Of a stretch of DNA of 25,846 nt, positions 1-6,326 are shown in pieces (position 1 is the first letter of the stretch; every line of letters starts with the position of its first letter). The DNA is from a virus: positions 1 through 25,846 of the IMG/VR virus record IMGVR_UViG_3300044799_000240, one strand, 5' to 3'. The notes beneath the pieces were generated by a model. That model did no database searches and was not told the DNA's origin. It was given only the letters and a program-made list of their open reading frames with translations. Position numbers and translations under genes: made by a program.

Positions 1-340
1 GGCTGTCCAGCGCGTACAGAGGGCATACCGCCGCTAATTCTGTAGGTTTGGCGTCACCTATTGCTTTGTATCGTGTCGGCGCCCCAATAGGCTACCGGGC
101 GCGGCCCTGTCCGTTGTCGCCAGGTTGTCCGGGAGGGGGGGGGCGCTCGTCGTCGTCGACGCCTTTGAACCTCCCATTTTCTTATAACTTGAAAACCCTA
201 AAGCGCAATTCTGGCGCAATTGAAAATATAGAAATTTCTGAAAGAGAAAACACCGGGGCGCAACTTGGGCGCAAAGAAAGCGCACCTGAAAATCACAGTA
301 GACAAAAAAATTGGATAAGCGTAACTTCTGCGCAAAGTGG
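1..340. other. Left-end region without a convincing gene
   Basis: I see no coding frame here with a good start, ribosome binding site and protein-like composition. The frame 48-344 begins at TTG, has no SD and encodes a low-complexity product. The region holds a run of nine G at 135-143 followed by TCG triplets, and then a GCGCAA repeat array around an AT-rich patch (listed separately). It probably precedes the rightward accessory operon as a control or origin-like region. Whether position 1 is a genome end cannot be judged from the window. Confidence 0.5.
202..289. repeat. GCGCAA direct repeats with 11-bp helical phasing
   Basis: GCGCAA occurs at 203, 214, 258 and 269, with a GCGCAC variant at 280. 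The intervals are 11, 44, 11 and 11 bp, all multiples of 11. Each unit is RGCGCAM plus four variable bases. The two clusters (202-223 and 257-289) flank 33 bp of AT-rich sequence containing the perfect palindrome AGAAATTTCT at 230-239. Eleven is not a multiple of three, so codon periodicity does not explain it. A further GCGCAA at 330 is out of phase. Direct repeats on one helix face around an AT-rich patch suit an iteron origin or an operator array. No binding protein is identified. Confidence 0.5.
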
Positions 341-544
341 ATGAGTGGAGTTATGTGTGCTTTGCGAAAGATCAATCCGACAAAACTGGCCAAGTTGATG
401 AAGCTTCTCTGTGACAATTTTTATGCGGAAACTCCGTTGCAGCGGTATCTGACGCGTGGCGGAAGAGGCCGGAAGGGAATGCAACAGTACCGGGCAAGAA
501 AGCGGATTCGCAGACCGCAAGAGTTTAGGCAAGACGTGTGGTAG
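341..544 (+). CDS. Small basic hypothetical protein
   Basis: This frame encodes 67 aa from ATG 341; it stays open upstream to a TTG at 311, and ATG 353 is another possible start. None of these has a strong SD, so the start and the gene itself are uncertain. The C-terminal half is very basic, with the stretches RGGRGRKG and RARKRIRR, which would suit nucleic-acid binding. I recognise no domain. It is first in the rightward gene series and ends 33 bases before the next start. It could also be non-coding sequence that happens to lack stops. Confidence 0.35.
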   Translation: MSGVMCALRKINPTKLAKLMKLLCDNFYAETPLQRYLTRGGRGRKGMQQYRARKRIRRPQEFRQDVW

Positions 545-577
545 GCGCAAAGGTTCCTCGTGAAACAGGTGCGAAGC

Positions 578-865
578 ATGAATGAGCAAATGGTTTGGTT
601 TTATGGCACGAACAGCAAGGGAATGGTTTCTGAGATCGAGAAGGAAGGATTTCAGGCGACAACGTATTTTGCGCAGCACATGGAAGATGCAGTTACTTTT
701 GGGGGTGCCTATGTGTTTTTTGTAAAGGCGCATTTTGTAACTGGCGGGGCTCATTGGGAAGTTTGCAGTTCAATGCCAATTCCTGCGTCGGCGATTATTG
801 GCCGCTGTTATGTTGCTGGTGCTGACAGATTGCGCAAGGCGCAAACTAGGGTGTTTGCCGATTAA
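578..865 (+). CDS. Small protein with possible ADP-ribosyltransferase-like fold
   Basis: This encodes 95 aa. ATG 578 is preceded by AGGTG six bases away, better than the in-frame GTG at 560. The order of motifs resembles small ADP-ribosyltransferase-like proteins: an N-terminal FYGT at residues 8-11 (where the family has H/Y-G-T/S), a G-F turn at 24-25, TYFA at 29-32 followed by an alpha segment ending FGG at 41-43, then a hydrophobic strand AYVFFVKAHF. A C-terminal Glu for an H-Y-E type site is not clear; E61 is a candidate. This is pattern recognition only. At 95 aa it would be a minimal version and may not be catalytic. In phages such proteins can modify host targets. Confidence 0.4.
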   Translation: MNEQMVWFYGTNSKGMVSEIEKEGFQATTYFAQHMEDAVTFGGAYVFFVKAHFVTGGAHWEVCSSMPIPASAIIGRCYVAGADRLRKAQTRVFAD

Positions 866-875
866 AAAATCATTG

Positions 876-881
876 TTGACA
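876..881 (+). promoter_or_regulatory. Isolated -35 hexamer (TTGACA) before the regulator gene
   Basis: A perfect TTGACA lies 35 bases before the start of the XRE-type regulator. At 16, 17 or 18 bases spacing the expected -10 is TGAAGT, GAAGTT or AAGTTA, none close to TATAAT. It could be a promoter that needs an activator, or a chance match. I report only the hexamer. Confidence 0.25.
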
Positions 882-915
882 GGGCACGGATTTTCGATGA
901 AGTTAGGGGTGAGAT

Positions 916-1173
916 ATGCCAAGACCGAAGCCTAGTGAGGAAGACCTGCAGCAGCGAGAGAGCCGCAAGCAGGAATGGTCGCAGTTCCGGAAAAAGAATC
1001 TTTTTACCCAGGTCAGGCTGGCGGAAGTTTTGGACATCAGCCGGCGCACGGTGCAACTGATTGAGTCCTGTCGTGTAAGTCCATTTCCAGGCACCCTGAG
1101 AAAGTTCCTGGCGCTGAAGACAAAATACGAACACGAGGAGCGGCACGATGAAGATTCAGGTAGTGCGCTGTGA
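916..1173 (+). CDS. XRE-type helix-turn-helix regulator
   Basis: This encodes 85 aa. ATG 916 follows the purine-rich AGGGGTGAGAT. The middle of the protein (about residues 28-60) has the pattern of a lambda-repressor/Cro-like HTH: FTQVRLAEVLDISRRTVQLI followed by E and S, with the recognition helix around SRRTVQLIE. The N-terminus is basic and the C-terminus acidic. The inferred role is DNA binding, perhaps controlling early or accessory genes. It overlaps the start of the next gene by 26 bases, so the two are probably cotranslated. There is no second domain, so it is unlikely to be a LexA/CI-type autoproteolytic repressor. Confidence 0.7.
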   Translation: MPRPKPSEEDLQQRESRKQEWSQFRKKNLFTQVRLAEVLDISRRTVQLIESCRVSPFPGTLRKFLALKTKYEHEERHDEDSGSAL

Positions 1174-1423
1174 TGGGCAGACAGAAACGCTCAATCTGAT
1201 CGGGAAGGTTTCTGTGATTGAAGCTGCGCCGGGGGGACAAGGGCATTTGGTGGTAGAGTCCACGGGCACATCGCATTTCTTCAGAACCGAGGATGGAACG
1301 TATGACGGCTGGGGCATGGATGTGTCCGATGCTGGTGGAAATTTGAACGAGGACGACATGGTCAAGCTGATTGACGCGGTTGAACTGGATCGCGAAATTC
1401 ATCAACCAAGAGAGGCGGCATAG
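1148..1423 (+). CDS. Hypothetical protein
   Basis: This encodes 91 aa. ATG 1148 has GAGGAG about eight bases upstream and lies inside the end of the regulator gene, suggesting translational coupling. The sequence looks like a compact beta-rich domain (alternating hydrophobics in residues 1-45) followed by an acidic segment (EDD near residue 68) and a short helix. I do not recognise the family. There are no membrane segments, signal or cysteine motifs apart from a single Cys near the N-terminus. Confidence 0.65.
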   Translation: MKIQVVRCDGQTETLNLIGKVSVIEAAPGGQGHLVVESTGTSHFFRTEDGTYDGWGMDVSDAGGNLNEDDMVKLIDAVELDREIHQPREAA

Positions 1424-1424
1424 G

Positions 1425-1829
1425 GTGGAAGACGATTACGTAGAGGGTTTGACGGGCGAAGAAATCATCAACGATGTGCTGGAACAGGTGGCGGAGAATC
1501 TGCGCCACAACTGCGATCTGCGCGAAGCGGATGCTTACACGGGCGGCTACGATGGCACGGTTGATGTGCATTTGAGGCTTCGCGGATTCGATCTGGCCGA
1601 AGTCAAGACCAAGATCGAAGTGAAGCGGCCGGCGGAAACAGAGCAATCTGGCGAGATCGAAGAGACTGAGGTCGATGAGCATGTGGACATTCCTTTGGAG
1701 CCACGATTGAATCTGGTTCGTGAGCGCAGCGGCCAGGAAATCCCGTCGCTGGGCAAAGACGAGAACGGAAATGCGGTCGTGAAGAAGCGGCGCTATGCCC
1801 GGAAGCAGCGTCCGGCGGAGAAAGCGTAA
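1425..1829 (+). CDS. Hypothetical acidic/charged protein
   Basis: This encodes 134 aa. I chose GTG 1425 because AGAGG lies about eight bases upstream and it starts just after the previous stop. The frame is open upstream to a TTG at 1371, but that would overlap the previous gene by 53 bases without a good SD. Residues 1-30 are acidic and likely helical. The middle contains GGYDGTVDVHLRLRGFD, probably beta strands, then an acidic linker. The C-terminus is basic (KKRRYARKQRPAEKA). No family is recognised. The opposite charges at the two ends might suit a DNA- or capsid-associated role, but that is a guess. Confidence 0.6.
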   Translation: MEDDYVEGLTGEEIINDVLEQVAENLRHNCDLREADAYTGGYDGTVDVHLRLRGFDLAEVKTKIEVKRPAETEQSGEIEETEVDEHVDIPLEPRLNLVRERSGQEIPSLGKDENGNAVVKKRRYARKQRPAEKA

Positions 1830-1989
1830 TTCGAGTGTGCGCGGCGGCGTGGAAAGCAGACACCCGTTGATAGTTGGACAGATTTATCACCACTAGATGC
1901 GGTCCTTTGGAATAAGGAAGCCGGAGTAGCGCCCGGCCCGCGCAATTTAACAAGAACAGATCCACAACCAATTGCACAGGGGGAAGGCA

Positions 1990-2835
1990 ATGAGAAGGTT
2001 TGCGCTTATCGTGGTTTTGCTCGCGTCAATTCCGTTGTCTGGATGCAGCATCGCTTCACCCGATGCCGGGCATGAGGCCGTCTGGGTTGAGCATCCAATG
2101 ATTTTTGGTCATGGCGGCGTTGATGACACGCCCGTTTCTTCCGGCTTGTCCTTCGGCGCCCTTACCAGCGATCACATCGATCTGGATATGCGGCCACAGC
2201 GCGTCGATATGGAATTCGACGACATGATGACGAAGAGCGGAGTTCCAGTCAGCTTCCATGTTGTGCTGACGTTCAGGGTTACTGACTCTGTGAAACTGGT
2301 GTCGAAGTTCGGCGCCGACCGCGGCACAGATGCATCCGGGCAACCAAGCACCTGGGGCTTCTGGAACCGCAATCTCGACCAGCCCATTCAGAACGCCGTT
2401 CGCGATGCCGTGAAGAAGCGCGATATGCAGGAGATGGCCATCGATCAGTCGGCGGCGGATGTTGTTGGCCAGGAGGTCGAAACAGCCTCACGAACCATCG
2501 TCGTGCAAACCGGAGTTCCGATTGCGCTCACTGCCGTCAATGTCGGTCGCGTCAATCCACCAGACGCCATCAAGAGCCAGCGCATTGAAACGGCGGCGCA
2601 GGAACAGAGAGTTATTACGGAACAGCAGCGCAAGCTCGCCGAGGATCAACGTAAAGCGGCAGAGACAAGCCGGGCAGATGCCGACAATGCCTACCGCGAG
2701 AACATGCACCTTTCACCAGATCAGTACATCCAGCTTGAACGCATCAAGATGCAGCAGGGGGTATGCGGTCATCAGGGCGCAAACTGCACGTTCATCATCG
2801 GTGGAAGTCCGACATTGACCAAGGGCGTGAACTAG
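1990..2835 (+). CDS. SPFH/band-7 domain lipoprotein
   Basis: This encodes 281 aa. ATG 1990 follows AGGGGGAAGG; the in-frame TTG at 1972 lacks an SD. The N-terminus is a lipoprotein signal: basic MRR, a hydrophobic run, and the lipobox LSGC with Cys19. Ser at +2 would favour outer-membrane sorting in a Gram-negative host. Residues about 35-190 look like an SPFH (stomatin/prohibitin/HflK-C) domain: a strand-rich start, LTFRVTD, then the helical segment with NAVRDAVKKRDM, and GVPIALTAVNVGRVNPPDAI. A Gln/Arg/Ala-rich coiled coil follows at about 190-240. HflK/HflC-like proteins modulate FtsH, which affects phage decisions. That this one does so is inference. Confidence 0.75.
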   Translation: MRRFALIVVLLASIPLSGCSIASPDAGHEAVWVEHPMIFGHGGVDDTPVSSGLSFGALTSDHIDLDMRPQRVDMEFDDMMTKSGVPVSFHVVLTFRVTDSVKLVSKFGADRGTDASGQPSTWGFWNRNLDQPIQNAVRDAVKKRDMQEMAIDQSAADVVGQEVETASRTIVVQTGVPIALTAVNVGRVNPPDAIKSQRIETAAQEQRVITEQQRKLAEDQRKAAETSRADADNAYRENMHLSPDQYIQLERIKMQQGVCGHQGANCTFIIGGSPTLTKGVN

Positions 2836-2858
2836 CACGTCTGCGAGCGAGGAAGAAG

Positions 2859-3080
2859 ATGAAATTGGAAGTTCAATATGGAGCGGTTCCTGTGGTCGCT
2901 CTGATTCCAGAGGACCGACGCGACACTGAGATATTCCACAGATTGGCAGAGCAAAACAACATACGGGTGCTGTACACAGGAACACCTGGAGCGACATTTT
3001 CCATGGAGCCCATGATGGTGCGGCAAGAAGAATTCGCATCAAGATTGCGCTTCCAGTTAGAACATAAGGAGAAAGCGTAA
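2859..3080 (+). CDS. Hypothetical protein
   Basis: This encodes 73 aa. ATG 2859 has GAGGA nine bases upstream; the frame extends upstream into the lipoprotein gene, but that part reads as a shadow. It is a small soluble protein with a beta-alpha-beta look (residues 1-40: strand, helix DTEIFHRLAEQ, strand IRVLYTG). I do not recognise it. Its stop overlaps the next start (TAATG), which points to coupled translation. Confidence 0.65.
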   Translation: MKLEVQYGAVPVVALIPEDRRDTEIFHRLAEQNNIRVLYTGTPGATFSMEPMMVRQEEFASRLRFQLEHKEKA

Positions 3081-3367
3081 TGGCAGACACACCGAAGTGC
3101 GAAGCATGTGGGGAGCCCATGCAACTGATGATGGACCCAGAAGACTATCCCAAAAAGCTCTACGCTGTTCTTAACTCCGATGCGAATCCAGATCCTTCGA
3201 TTCCACTAGACCCTATGAACGATCTGGTTGTTTTTACCAAGCTCAATACAGCGGCATTGAGCACCGGATACGCCGAAAACATGGTGGGCGAATACATCCT
3301 GAACAAAGTCTTCAGGGTGAAAGCGAAGATCGAAGTTGTTGAGAATGAAGCTGGCATTGAGTTGTAA
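3080..3367 (+). CDS. Hypothetical protein with N-terminal CxxC
   Basis: This encodes 95 aa, starting at ATG 3080, which shares its first base with the previous TAA stop; AAGGAGAAAG upstream is a strong SD. CEAC near residue 7 forms one half of a zinc-knuckle-like site, but there is no second Cys pair, so metal binding by the monomer is doubtful. The rest is mixed alpha/beta with no motif I can name. Confidence 0.65.
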   Translation: MADTPKCEACGEPMQLMMDPEDYPKKLYAVLNSDANPDPSIPLDPMNDLVVFTKLNTAALSTGYAENMVGEYILNKVFRVKAKIEVVENEAGIEL

Positions 3368-3378
3368 TCGAGTGACGG

Positions 3379-3498
3379 ATGACAGAGAAAAAAGAGAAGG
3401 TTCCAGAGAAACAACCAGAGAAGCGGATACGTCGGAGCAAGGAAAAGCCTGTTTCGACGTATCCCAATGGCTGTCCGATTCTGGAGGAAGAGCAATGA
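3379..3498 (+). CDS. 39-aa Lys/Glu-rich small protein
   Basis: This short frame encodes 39 residues: a highly charged Lys/Glu/Arg N-terminus (MTEKKEKVPEKQPEK and then RIRRSK) and a less charged end (YPNGCPILEEEQ). Its TGA overlaps the ATG of the next gene (ATGA at 3495-3498), the same coupling seen through this operon. That is the main reason to accept it. The SD is weak (GAGTGACGG). Without it there would be a 127-base gap in an otherwise gap-free operon. Function unknown. Confidence 0.5.
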   Translation: MTEKKEKVPEKQPEKRIRRSKEKPVSTYPNGCPILEEEQ

Positions 3499-3911
3499 GC
3501 GAGAAGAAGATTGTTGTACCGGAGGGAATGCATAGAGCAGCAGTTGAGCGGCTGTTGCTCTATGAATATTGCAAAGTCGATGCATTCGAGCCAAGTTCCA
3601 GCACGCCAGAACAACAAGCCAGTGGTCGTGCTAGTGTCGCTCTCGAAGCAGCTCTCCACTGGCTGTCCGAGAATCCACTAATACCAACAGACGACTTTGT
3701 GGAAGAGGTAATCAGGGAACATTCTCGCACGAACGTAAAATGGGCATGTTCGGATTGGCAGAGACGGATGTTCCTCGCCCCCGCGCCGGAAGTACCAGAG
3801 GAGATCAAGGACCTACTGGAAGTGTGGAATGGAGCAAAGTACGAGCGAGTGATGCAGAATTCTATACTCGATGCCTACCGGCGCGGCCAGGAGTCAAAAA
3901 CAGCAGCTTAA
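3495..3911 (+). CDS. Hypothetical protein
   Basis: This encodes 138 aa. ATG 3495 has GGAGGAAGAG just upstream; the frame is open further upstream but there it is a shadow of other genes. It looks mostly helical, with a Trp/Glu-rich middle (ALHWLSENP, KWACSDWQRR) and a C-terminal helix with NSILDAYRRGQ. There is no signal, membrane segment or known motif. It sits between two other small unknown genes and probably shares their transcript. Confidence 0.65.
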   Translation: MSEKKIVVPEGMHRAAVERLLLYEYCKVDAFEPSSSTPEQQASGRASVALEAALHWLSENPLIPTDDFVEEVIREHSRTNVKWACSDWQRRMFLAPAPEVPEEIKDLLEVWNGAKYERVMQNSILDAYRRGQESKTAA

Positions 3912-3928
3912 ACGAACAGGAGAAGACG

Positions 3929-4246
3929 ATGAAACATTGGTTGGCATTTTTTCTGCTGGCATCCATGCCAGCGTTTGCACAGGAGGCGCCGAAACCTTCT
4001 GCCGCCCCAATTCAGTTGACAACCACAGAGCGCATTGCCCTGCAGAGCTGCGAAAGCGCAAAGCAGGATTTGCAAAAGCGGTGGCAGGAAATCATGCAAC
4101 AAGAGCAAACCATTCTGGTTGAGTTTCATGCGGCGCATCCTGGTTACCATGTAAATTCGCAGACCTTTGCCGTGGAAGCCGATCAGGTAAAACCTGCGTT
4201 GCCAAAAGCTACAACGCCAAAGCCGGCATTGCCAGCAAAGAAGTAA
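3929..4246 (+). CDS. Small exported protein with signal peptide
   Basis: This encodes 105 aa. ATG 3929 has AGGAG eight bases upstream. The N-terminus is a classical Sec signal (MKHWLAFFLLASMPAFAQ) with a likely cut after AFA. The mature part begins with a Pro/Ala/Lys linker, then a helical segment (about residues 30-70) with one Cys near residue 45, and ends in a Pro/Ala/Lys-rich tail (PKPALPAKK). It should act in the periplasm. With the lipoprotein at 1990 it is the second envelope-directed accessory protein. I cannot name its function. Confidence 0.7.
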   Translation: MKHWLAFFLLASMPAFAQEAPKPSAAPIQLTTTERIALQSCESAKQDLQKRWQEIMQQEQTILVEFHAAHPGYHVNSQTFAVEADQVKPALPKATTPKPALPAKK

Positions 4247-4254
4247 GGTGCGCA

Positions 4255-4620
4255 ATGAGAGAGAGAAGGCTTTCATGGTTTGAACGCTTGATCGCGTTCT
4301 TCAGCTTGGAGACGGTTCACCACCGCACTTGCCGACTATGCCACAGGCGCATTCTGCGCACGCACAAGTACCGGCATGTCAGGGTGGGCCCATTCCTGGT
4401 GGATCAGGTAGAGCACAAGAATTGCGCCAACCCGACACTCGAAACGCCCTACCAGTTGGCACAGCGCTTGATGGACGTGCTGCCCTTCGATACGCCCGGC
4501 CTGGAAGGTGAGCCGATCAACCAAAATGCTTTTCGGCCATTGACCCCAGAAGAGGAGCCGGCGTATAGCGGCACTATCTTTCCAACTTACGGTGATGCCC
4601 ACCAGGAGGAGGTCCAATGA
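4255..4620 (+). CDS. Hypothetical protein with possible zinc site
   Basis: This encodes 121 aa from ATG 4255, with AAGGTG seven bases upstream. Residues 26-29 are CRLC, and 54-57 are HKNC, so a C-x2-C...H-x2-C zinc site is possible. The N-terminal 20 residues are basic and aromatic and could form an amphipathic helix. The C-terminal half is acidic and probably extended. The last four bases overlap the next start (ATGA). Function not recognised. Confidence 0.6.
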   Translation: MRERRLSWFERLIAFFSLETVHHRTCRLCHRRILRTHKYRHVRVGPFLVDQVEHKNCANPTLETPYQLAQRLMDVLPFDTPGLEGEPINQNAFRPLTPEEEPAYSGTIFPTYGDAHQEEVQ

Positions 4621-4895
4621 GCAAATATCGGTGGCTGCGAACTCGCATGGGCGAGATTGTCTACGAGAAGATATTCCGCGGTGTACTTCTTGCCATCAGA
4701 AGTGACGGCCAAAAGTTTGCTGTATGGAACGAACCATGTACTGCTCGAACGCGAAAGGATCTGCGCAAGATATTGGATGGTTTTTTGAATGATCCCGCTA
4801 TGCCGGAAATAGCCAGCCTCACTCCTGAAGAACGGAAACAACGGGTTGTCATGTTCAAAGGGGAAAAAGGCTGGGTGGAGGAACCGGAACCATGA
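4617..4895 (+). CDS. Hypothetical protein
   Basis: This encodes 92 aa, starting in an ATGA overlap with the previous gene after AGGAGGTCC, a strong SD. It appears to be a small alpha/beta protein: basic N-terminus, strands around residues 22-38 (GVLLAIRSDGQKFAVW), a helix with RKDLRKILDGFL, and an acidic end. I do not recognise it. Confidence 0.65.
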   Translation: MSKYRWLRTRMGEIVYEKIFRGVLLAIRSDGQKFAVWNEPCTARTRKDLRKILDGFLNDPAMPEIASLTPEERKQRVVMFKGEKGWVEEPEP

Positions 4896-5257
4896 CTGAA
4901 GAACAGGAAGAGCGGCTAGTCGCCGCGTTTGAACAGATTGCAACAGCTTTAACAGGCATCCATGACACAGAAGAAAAACAATTCGGCAAGCAATGGCCAG
5001 AGCGAAAAGAAGTCAGGGAAGCTGTTTACTCTCGCGTCCCCACCGAAGAAGATCGCATCCGCGAAGGACAAGGAGCCAGCGACCAACCCATCCCCATCGA
5101 AGACTGGTACTCCGACCTCGGCGAGCCGGAGCTTGTCGGCGAGCGCGAAAGAGCCTTCCTTGACGCCCAAGCCGCTGCCAGTGCCCAAGCTGCCAGTGAA
5201 GGTGAATCGGATGAAGGAAGCACTGCGGCGCCTGAAAATCAAACCGGAACAGCTTGA
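4892..5257 (+). CDS. Hypothetical acidic protein
   Basis: This encodes 121 aa, starting in an ATGA overlap; the upstream GGAGGAACC gives a good SD. The N-terminal 20 residues form a likely helix (EEQEERLVAAFEQIATAL). The middle has IPIEDWYSDLGEPEL, and the C-terminus is Ala/Glu/Ser-rich and probably disordered. From 4962 a second long frame runs through the same DNA. I prefer this frame for 4962-5210 because its residues look like a normal protein, while the other gives a low-complexity Lys/Ser/Pro/Thr string typical of a shadow. Confidence 0.6.
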   Translation: MTEEQEERLVAAFEQIATALTGIHDTEEKQFGKQWPERKEVREAVYSRVPTEEDRIREGQGASDQPIPIEDWYSDLGEPELVGERERAFLDAQAAASAQAASEGESDEGSTAAPENQTGTA

Positions 5258-5807
5258 GAACAGTCCGCGAATCACTCCCATGTTTAGAAAGGCCGAAGGC
5301 GGTTTGAGAACCGTTTTGAACGCAATGCGCTTTTCCGCAGCAGATGAAACCATCGCGGCGTTTCTGAAGAAATACGATGCGATTCCGGCTGGTGATCGCG
5401 GACATGTGCCATGGGAGGCCATTGCGCTTTCCGCCAAAATCGATCTTCAGCGCCTGACCGGAGCAATTTTGTTTGCCATGCAAGCAGCCTCCGTGAATAC
5501 CGTCAAGGTGATTGCGTTGAGCGCTCATCCACTCATTATGCAGAAAACAATTGAATTTGCCAAAATGCCTGGCGGGATTAAAGACCGAAACACAATGCAC
5601 CAGGCGCTTGGCTTCTTGCCGTCTCCGAAGGGGCCAACATTTATCGGCAAAGCAGTTTTTGGGCCGGGAAGCAGCAAGGAAACGGAAGGACCAGCCGATG
5701 CAACTGTTTTTGATGGCGACGATGATATTGACGAACTCTTTCCAGCGCCAAGTGACATGCAGGAAAAGCTGGTGCCAATCCGGCAGCGGCTATTGGAGAC
5801 GTCATGA
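5211..5807 (+). CDS. Hypothetical protein; possible terminase small subunit
   Basis: This encodes 198 aa from ATG 5211, chosen because GAAGGTGAA sits about seven bases upstream. The frame is open back to ATG 4962, where the SD is poor and the extra 83 residues are low complexity. The protein begins with a basic helix (MKEALRRLKIKPEQL), then a likely helical core including ILFAMQAASVNTVKVIALSA and KDRNTMHQALGFLPSPKGPT, and ends with an acidic tail (DGDDDIDELF). Its position one gene before the packaging unit and its size would fit a small terminase subunit, but I see no diagnostic motif, so this is only a suggestion. It overlaps the previous gene by 47 bases and ends in ATGA with the next. Confidence 0.55.
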   Translation: MKEALRRLKIKPEQLENSPRITPMFRKAEGGLRTVLNAMRFSAADETIAAFLKKYDAIPAGDRGHVPWEAIALSAKIDLQRLTGAILFAMQAASVNTVKVIALSAHPLIMQKTIEFAKMPGGIKDRNTMHQALGFLPSPKGPTFIGKAVFGPGSSKETEGPADATVFDGDDDIDELFPAPSDMQEKLVPIRQRLLETS

Positions 5808-6277
5808 AGATAGTTTTTCTCGATTTCGACGGACCCATCATTCCTGCGCAGAGCCATATGCCTGAACGCGCAATCGAAAGCAAGGCATGGCCAGATTCCG
5901 TGGAGGCGCTCAACCGCATCACGGACACAACCGGCGCCGTGATCGTTGTCAGCAGTAATTGGCGCTCGGACGGTCTGCACAGGATGCACGAGCTTTTGAA
6001 ATCCTGGGGCGTAACAGGCAAAGTAATCGGCATGACGCCGATTCTCTTCCGCAAGATAGACAGTTTATGGAGAGCCGCTTCACGTGGAGAAGAGATTGCC
6101 GAATATCTGCATGGCAAAACGAATGTCGAATCCTTTGTGATTTTGGACGATGATCGTGACATGGAAGAGCTGGAGCCCTACCTGATCCAAACGCCATTTG
6201 ACGTGGGACTGACGGAAAAGGATGCCGATCGAGCAATCGATATGCTGACACGCGCACATGATGTCAGGCTGGCATAA
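5804..6277 (+). CDS. HAD-superfamily phosphatase
   Basis: This encodes 157 aa, starting in an ATGA overlap. HAD motifs are clear: FLDFDGPI with nucleophile D7 and acid D9, motif II VVSSNWR with S50/S51, and motif IV ILDDDRD with D115-D117. A conserved-looking RGEEIAEYL follows at 94-102. This layout resembles the small HAD proteins fused to or near RNA/DNA end-repair enzymes, which remove 3' phosphates. The substrate here is not shown by sequence. There is no cap domain, which suits a macromolecular or open substrate. It is the last gene before the first repeated leader, and a nucleic-acid end-processing role beside terminase would make sense but is inference. Confidence 0.8.
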   Translation: MKIVFLDFDGPIIPAQSHMPERAIESKAWPDSVEALNRITDTTGAVIVVSSNWRSDGLHRMHELLKSWGVTGKVIGMTPILFRKIDSLWRAASRGEEIAEYLHGKTNVESFVILDDDRDMEELEPYLIQTPFDVGLTEKDADRAIDMLTRAHDVRLA

Positions 6278-6291
6278 GCCGGGAATAGGTC

Positions 6292-6320
6292 TTGACAAGA
6301 AAATCAATCCGGCATACATC
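6292..6320 (+). promoter_or_regulatory. Promoter of the packaging unit (copy 1)
   Basis: TTGACA at 6292-6297, a 17-base spacer, then TACATC at 6315-6320. The -35 is perfect; the -10 matches TATAAT at only three of six positions. The spacer end CCGGCATACA is nearly repeated before the copy at 12661, which has the same spacing. Initiation about seven bases after the -10 would fall at 6327, exactly where sequence shared by all three leaders begins. Confidence 0.65.
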
Positions 6321-6326
6321 TAAAAC

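Noticed and set aside
48-344. 98-aa open frame at the left end
   Set aside because: TTG start, no SD, odd composition, and it overlaps the phased repeat array.
1944-1972. Possible DnaA box (GATCCACA) before the lipoprotein gene
   Set aside because: It is a single imperfect match with no neighbours, expected by chance.
4962-5210. N-terminal extension of the gene at 5211
   Set aside because: Poor SD and low-complexity Lys/Ser/Pro/Thr product; the DNA already encodes a more normal protein in the 4892 frame. Kept as a finding because dual coding cannot be excluded.
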